From contig NW_022098045.1 in NCBI RefSeq assembly GCF_002288925.2, positions 7,059,218 through 7,123,217 on the forward strand: 64,000 nt of DNA, in the 5' to 3' direction. The translations under genes and the position numbers were made by a program. This document shows positions 58,986-64,000 of this stretch, one piece after another; positions within the stretch are counted from its first letter, which is position 1, and each line of letters starts with the position of its first letter. The notes beneath the pieces are model-generated. The model saw only the letters and a program-made list of their open reading frames with translations. It ran no database searches and was not told where the DNA came from. The DNA comes from Delphinapterus leucas (Eukaryota; Chordata; Mammalia; Artiodactyla; Monodontidae).

Positions 58986-61563
58986 CATTGCACCTTCCTT
59001 TAACACTTTCATACCTTTGTCATCCCTATGCAATCATTAATTTGCTTTTGGTCACTGTACCTTAGTTTGCACTTTCTAGAATTTTATATAAATAGAACTA
59101 TATAGATTATACTCATTTTGTCATTTATCATAAATATTTTGAGATTCAGTCATGATGTATCATGTATCAATAGTTTATTCATTTTTGTTGCCAAGTAGTA
59201 TTCCATTGTGTAAATATGCCATAATTTGTTTATCCATTCACCTGTTGATGGACATTTGGATTTTTCCCAGTTTGGGCCATTATAAATAAAGCTCACATGA
59301 CCATTTGTGTACAGATCTTTATAATGGACACTTTTTTTCCATTTACCTTGGGGTAAGTACCTAAGAGTGAAATGGCTGGATTTCATGGTAATCTTTTTAA
59401 AAAACTGATAACCATTTTTCAGAGTTGTTGTACTATTTTGTAGTTCTGCCATTAGTGTGTGAGAGTTCCAGTTCCTCTATATCTTCACCAACACTTGGTA
59501 TCACCAACCTCTACTGATTTGTTTTTTAATCTTGATTTTAGCCATTCAAATAGGTGCATAGGAGTATCTCGTTGTGGTTTTAATTTGGATTTCTCTAATT
59601 ACTAACCATGTTAAGCATCTTTTCATATGCTTATTTGCATTCATATATATATATTGTTTTTGCTTAAGTGTCTGTTCAAATCTTTAGTTCTTTTAAAAAT
59701 TAAGTTAATTTTTTTCTGAATTTTGAGAATCTTTATGTATTCTAGATACAAATTTTTTAATCATGTATATTGTTTGGAAATATATTTTCCCAGCCTGTGG
59801 CTTATTGTCTCATTCTCTTAACAGTATCTTTAGAAGAGTAGAAAATTTTGATAAAGTCCAATTTTTCATTTTGTTTTTTCATAGACTGTGCTTTTGTTGT
59901 ATCTAAATAACCTTTGCCTATCACAGGGTTATAAAAATTATTCTTCCATGTTTTCTTCTAGAAATTTTATAACTTTAGGTTTTTACAGTTAGGTCAATGA
60001 TCCATTTCTAGTTAATTTTTGCATGTGGTACAAGGTATGGATTGAAGTTTACTTTTTGATTATAGGTACCCAGTTCTAGCATCACTGTTGAAAAGACTAT
60101 TCTTTCTCCATTGGATTTCCTTTGCACCAATGTGGAAAACAGTTGTCCGTATATGTGTGGGTCTGTTTCTTCACTGATCTATTGGTATATATTTATACAA
60201 TTGTCACATTCTCTTCATTACTTTGATTATAAGAAGTCTTAAAATCAGATGGTGTTAACTCTCCAACTCTGTCTTTTCTAGGGTTGTTTTTGACTATTTT
60301 AGGTTCTTTGCATTTGCATATGTGTTTTCTGAATTTCAGTTTTTCAGTTTCTGCAAAAAGCCTGCTGGCATTTTGATTGGAGTCGGCTTGAATCTGTAGA
60401 TCAATTTGGGGATAAATAACATCTTAACAATATTGAGTCTTTTGATTAATGCATATTTTATCTCTTTCTATTTATTTTGTTTTTCTTTAATTCTGTTAAC
60501 AATGTTCTGAGGGTTTCAGTGGTCAGGTTTTCTATATTTTTGTGTGATTTATCCCTAAGTATTTTGTATTTTTTGATGCTATTATAAGTGGCATTTTAAA
60601 TATTCCATTTCCAATTGTTGCTGGTGTACAGTAATTGAATCGATTTTTATGTGTTGATCTTAAATCCTAAAACTTTGATAAGTTCACTTATTAATAGCTT
60701 TTACTCTAGGTTTCATCAAATTTTTACACAGATGATCATGTTTTCTGTGAATAGAGACAGTTGTATATGCTATTTATTACTTTAAATTTCCCCCAAGTTC
60801 TGCTTTAACAGAATCATATAGTTTGTACTCTTTTTTGGTCTGGCTTCGTTGAAACAGTATAATTATTTTGAAATTCATTCATGATCAAACTTCCTCTATA
60901 TTTGTCCTGATTTTCTGTATAATTTTCCTCTCTATTATTAAGAGTGGAGTGTTTATCTATAAATGTGTATTTGTCTAATTCTCCTTGTAGTTCTATCAGT
61001 TTGCTTTATGTACTTTGGCCTCTGTTATTAGGTCTGTAAACATTAGGATTATTATGTCCTTTTGATGATTGGACCCCCTTATCATTGCAAAATAACTCTA
61101 TTTCTGATAATTTTCTTCTCTCTGGATCCTATTTTGTCTGATATAAATGTATTCACTCAACTTTTATTAGTAAGTTTTATCTTTTTACATTTTTTGACTT
61201 TTAGCTTATTCAAGTCTTTATATTTAACAAGTGTTCTTTGTAGGCAATGTTTTAGTTTGGACTTGCTGTTTTAAAAAATTCAATTTGACAAACTCTAGAG
61301 TGTTGAGACCATTTATTTTCAGTAAGATTGTTGATATGGTTAGGTTTAAGCCATACTGATATTTGTTTTCTATTTGTCCCACCTGTTCTTTGTCCTGCTC
61401 TCTTTTTCTACCTTCTTTTGAATTAATTGAACATTTTTTCATAATTCTATTTTATCTCCTTATGTTTTGGCTTAAGGCTATAACTCTTTGTTTTGTTATT
61501 TTAGTTTTGCTTTAGGGCTTATAGTACACATCTTTAACTTATAAAAAAGACCACCTTCAGCCG

Positions 61564-61853
61564 TTTCACATATAGTATAAGAACCATTTCACATATAGTA
61601 TAAGAACTTGAAAATGGTATATTTCTATTTCTTTCCTCCAACTTTTATGCTATTTCACATGCAGTATAAGACACATGGGAAAACTACCCAAGTCCAGGGT
61701 AAGAATCACCCTGAGGTAAGGGCGCCTGGCACCCAGGCAGGCCTGTAAGTAAAAATGCCATTTCACATTTCACATTTAGTATAAGACCATTTCACATATA
61801 GTATAAGAACTTGAAAATAGTATATTTCTATTTCTTTCCCCCAATCTTTATGC
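61564..61853. repeat. Local duplication with inverted insert
   Basis: Five variants of TTTCACATATAGTATAAGA occur at about 61564, 61587, 61653, 61767 and 61790. A longer ~45-bp block (starting CTTGAAAATGGTATATTTCT at 61606) recurs at about 61809. Between these copies sits 61670-61759, which is inverted relative to 63198-63270. Confidence 0.9.
61670..61759 (-). repeat. Inverted copy of 63198-63270
   Basis: It starts GACACATGGGAAAACTACCC and ends AGTAAAAATGCC. Its reverse complement matches 63198-63270 with one substitution over about 70 aligned bases, plus a 20-base block here (61722-61741 region, GGCGCCTGGCACCCAGGCAG) in place of 3 bases there. Confidence 0.93.
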
Positions 61854-63197
61854 TTTTGCTATCATACATCTTGTTTTCATGTATGCTCTAAACTGTGCAC
61901 TACATTGCTATTATTTTTGTTTAACAATTATCTTTCAAGAAGATTTAAATAAGAAAAATATCTAATATCTTCAATCAAGTAGTTACCTTTCTTGTGCTAA
62001 TCATTACCTTATGTAGACCCATACTTCCATATTGTATCATTTTCCTTCTTCCTGAAGGACTTTCTTTAACATTTCTTGTGGTGTGAGTTTGCTGTTGATG
62101 AATTCTTTCAGCTTTTCTGTGTCTGAAAAAGTCTATCTCACTCTTGTTTTTGAAAGATATTTTCACTGGATGCAGAATTTTAGATTGACAGTTTTCTTTC
62201 ATACTTTAAAGATGTTGCTTCATTGTTTTCGTGCTTGCACTGTTTCCCACGGAAAATCTGCCATCATTTATTTTTGTACCTCTCTTTGTAATGTGTGTGT
62301 GTTTGCATGTGTATGCCTTTACTCTCTTTGTTTTTTAATATTTTCTCTATGAAACCAGTTTTGACCAGTGAGATTATGGTATGCCTTGGTGTAGTTTTTC
62401 ATGTTTCTTATGCCTGAGTTTGTTCATGTTTCTTGAGCTGCTTGGATCTATAAGGTTATAGTTTTTATCAAATCTGGAAAATTTTTGCCATAATTTCTTT
62501 AAACTATTTCTTTGTCCCATGCCTCTCTCCTCTCCTTTGTGAACCCCAATTTCACATATACTGGGCTGCGTGAAGGTGTTCCACAGCTCGCTATTGCTCT
62601 ACTTGTATCTTTTAAAATTCTCTTTTCTCTCTGTTTCCATTTTGTATAGTATCTATAGCTTCAAGTTCACTAATCTTATTTTCCCTGTTATGTTTAATCT
62701 GCAGTGAATCCGATCCAGTGTATTTTTTACCCCACACATTGTATTTTCATCTCTAAAAGTTTGATTTGGTCCTTTTCTATATTTTCCATGTCTCTATTGA
62801 ACTTTTAAAACATATGGAATGCATTTAAAATAACTCTTGTAATGTCCTTATCTGTTAATTCTATGATCTGTGTCATTTTTAATTAAGATTCAATTAGCTA
62901 TTTCCTCATTATAGGATACATTTTCCTACTTTTTCATATGCCTGGAAATTTAAAATTTCATATTAGTTTTATCCTGTTGCATCCTGGGTATTTTTATATT
63001 CCTCTAAATATGCCCAAGTGTTGTTCTGGGATGCTATTAAATTACTCAGAAACTGTTTGATCCTTTGGGTCTTGCTTTCAGATTTGTTAGATGTGAGCTT
63101 GAACAGTGTCCATTCTTGGGTTGTTTTCCACTGCTTCAGTAAAACCTTCTATATACTCAAAGCCCCATGAAGTTTTCCAGTCTGGCTGGTGAGAATA

Positions 63198-63270
63198 GGC
63201 ATTTTTACTTACAGGCACTCTTACCTCAGGGTGATTCTTACCCTGGACTTGGGTAGTTTTCCTATGTGTC
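63198..63270 (+). repeat. Inverted-repeat partner of 61670-61759
   Basis: It begins GGCATTTTTACTTACAGGC and ends CCTATGTGTC. It sits in the upstream part of the old L1 and is probably the donor, because flanking sequence continues uninterrupted on both sides. Confidence 0.93.
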
Positions 63271-63814
63271 TGTGCTGATCAGTACTTTGATAAATACACA
63301 AGGGTGGGCTCATTGTAGATCTCTTAGGTTTTCTCTTTGTGCAGCTCTTTCCTCTCTGGTATTCCGCAATAAATTCTTGCTGCCTTGGGAGCCTTGGACC
63401 CTCATCACTATCTTCCTAACTCAGTGTGTCTCTTAGTCTCTCTTTCTGAAGACTCTCGGAGCCTTAAGACATAGTCCCAAACTAGGGCTTGCCTCGTTTC
63501 CCCCACCTCCATCTTTAAGAATCCCTATTCTTTATTGTCTGATGTCCAGTGTCTTTCAAACCATTGTTTCATATATTTTGTCTGTAATTCGTTTCAGGCA
63601 GCAGGATGAATCTAGTCCTTGTTACTCCATCATGGCCAGAAGCAGATGCACACTATATTTTTTAAATTTAAAACCAACCTTGATTTTCTTGGATATACCC
63701 TACTTGACCATGTTTTTTTTTTTTTTTTTAATGCTGGTTTCAGGTATTTTTAAAAATTTAGTTTATGAAGGATCTAGTCCTTCAGTTTTCTTTTCCTGTA
63801 ATATCTTTGTCAGG

Positions 63815-64000
63815 TTTTTTTTTTTTAACATCTTTCTTGGAGTATAATTGCTTTACAGTGGTGTTAGTTTCTGCTTTATAACAAAGTGAATCAGCTATAC
63901 GTATACATATATCCCCATATCTCCTCCCTCTTGTGTATCCCTCCCACCCTCCCTATCCCGCCCCTCTAGGTGGTCACAAAGCACTGAGCTGATCCCCCTG
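63815..64000 (-). mobile_element. L1 3' end, continues beyond window
   Basis: This is the same 3' UTR as the 34-41 kb L1 on minus ('ggagtataattgctttacag', 'tttataacaaagtgaatcag', 'cccctctaggtggtcacaaa'), starting after a T-run (the reverse of its poly(A) tail). The 5' part lies to the right of the window. Confidence 0.92.

Larger units (their letters stand above)
59040..63500 (-). mobile_element. Old, rearranged L1 (L1M-like)
   Basis: The order is as expected for an L1 read right to left: 3' UTR and ORF2 end (59040-59720), ORF2 body (59720-61400; much of the reverse transcriptase core is missing near 60770-60840), and ORF1 and upstream part (62060 to about 63500; 'atttcttgtggtgtgagttt', 'aatttcacatatactgggct'). 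At 61563-61853 a local duplication carries an inverted insert copied from 63198-63270. Confidence 0.72.

Noticed and set aside
61550..61860. CRISPR-like spacing of the repeated TTTCACATATAGTATAAGA units
   Set aside because: The units are imperfect, irregularly spaced and derived from L1 sequence in a vertebrate genome. Local duplication explains them.
1..64000. tRNA, snRNA, 7SK, Y RNA or 5S genes and pseudogenes
   Set aside because: I looked for their characteristic opening and box motifs on both strands and saw none beyond tRNA-derived SINE bodies. A covariance-model scan could still find decayed copies.

Overview
This is a mammalian genomic window. The interspersed repeats point to a cetacean or close whippomorph relative. 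Several tRNA-derived CHR-type SINEs end in the GGGAAGTCCC tail signature. There is a nearly full-length, fairly young artiodactyl-type L1 and an artiodactyl/cetacean-type mariner MITE, and I saw no BovB or Bov-tA/ART2 elements, which dominate ruminant genomes. The species assignment is inference from repeat content only.

Two protein-coding genes are present and lie tail to tail, in the BMP2K-PAQR3 order known from human 4q21. At the left edge is the 3' end of BMP2K (+ strand): a probable penultimate exon cut by the window edge (about 1-114) and the large terminal coding exon (192-1609). That exon encodes the acidic, disordered tail with repeated F-G-x-x-P-F / DPF-type endocytic motifs. PAQR3 (- strand) is complete. 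Six coding exons (27066-26882, 23634-23472, 19126-18971, 16064-15867, 13753-13663, 10358-10216) with canonical GT-AG junctions and matching phases add up to 936 bases, giving exactly 311 residues plus stop. A CpG island with a perfect CRE palindrome and GC boxes covers its first exon and promoter. The two genes' 3' UTRs share the 8.6 kb interval 1610-10215.

The right-hand 36 kb (about 27.5-64 kb) has no recognisable gene. It is a layered repeat landscape. The oldest layer is MIR, L2 and hAT relics (MER5A-, MER20-like). Next come ERVL-MaLR LTR pieces, one with an internal 33-bp minisatellite. Old L1M-like copies on the minus strand follow. The youngest layer is lineage-specific: CHR SINEs, a 5'-truncated L1 with a 14-bp target duplication, and a 7.1 kb L1 (34059-41189) flanked by a 10-bp target duplication. 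That L1 has recognisable ORF1 and ORF2 domains, but both are broken by frameshifts.

The most unusual structure is near the right end. A ~90 bp segment at 61670-61759 is a near-identical inverted copy of 63198-63270. It sits inside a local duplication of an old L1, which looks like a templated insertion made during a replication or repair template switch. I found no evidence for a novel multi-gene system. Most long open frames outside BMP2K and PAQR3 are chance or repeat-derived.
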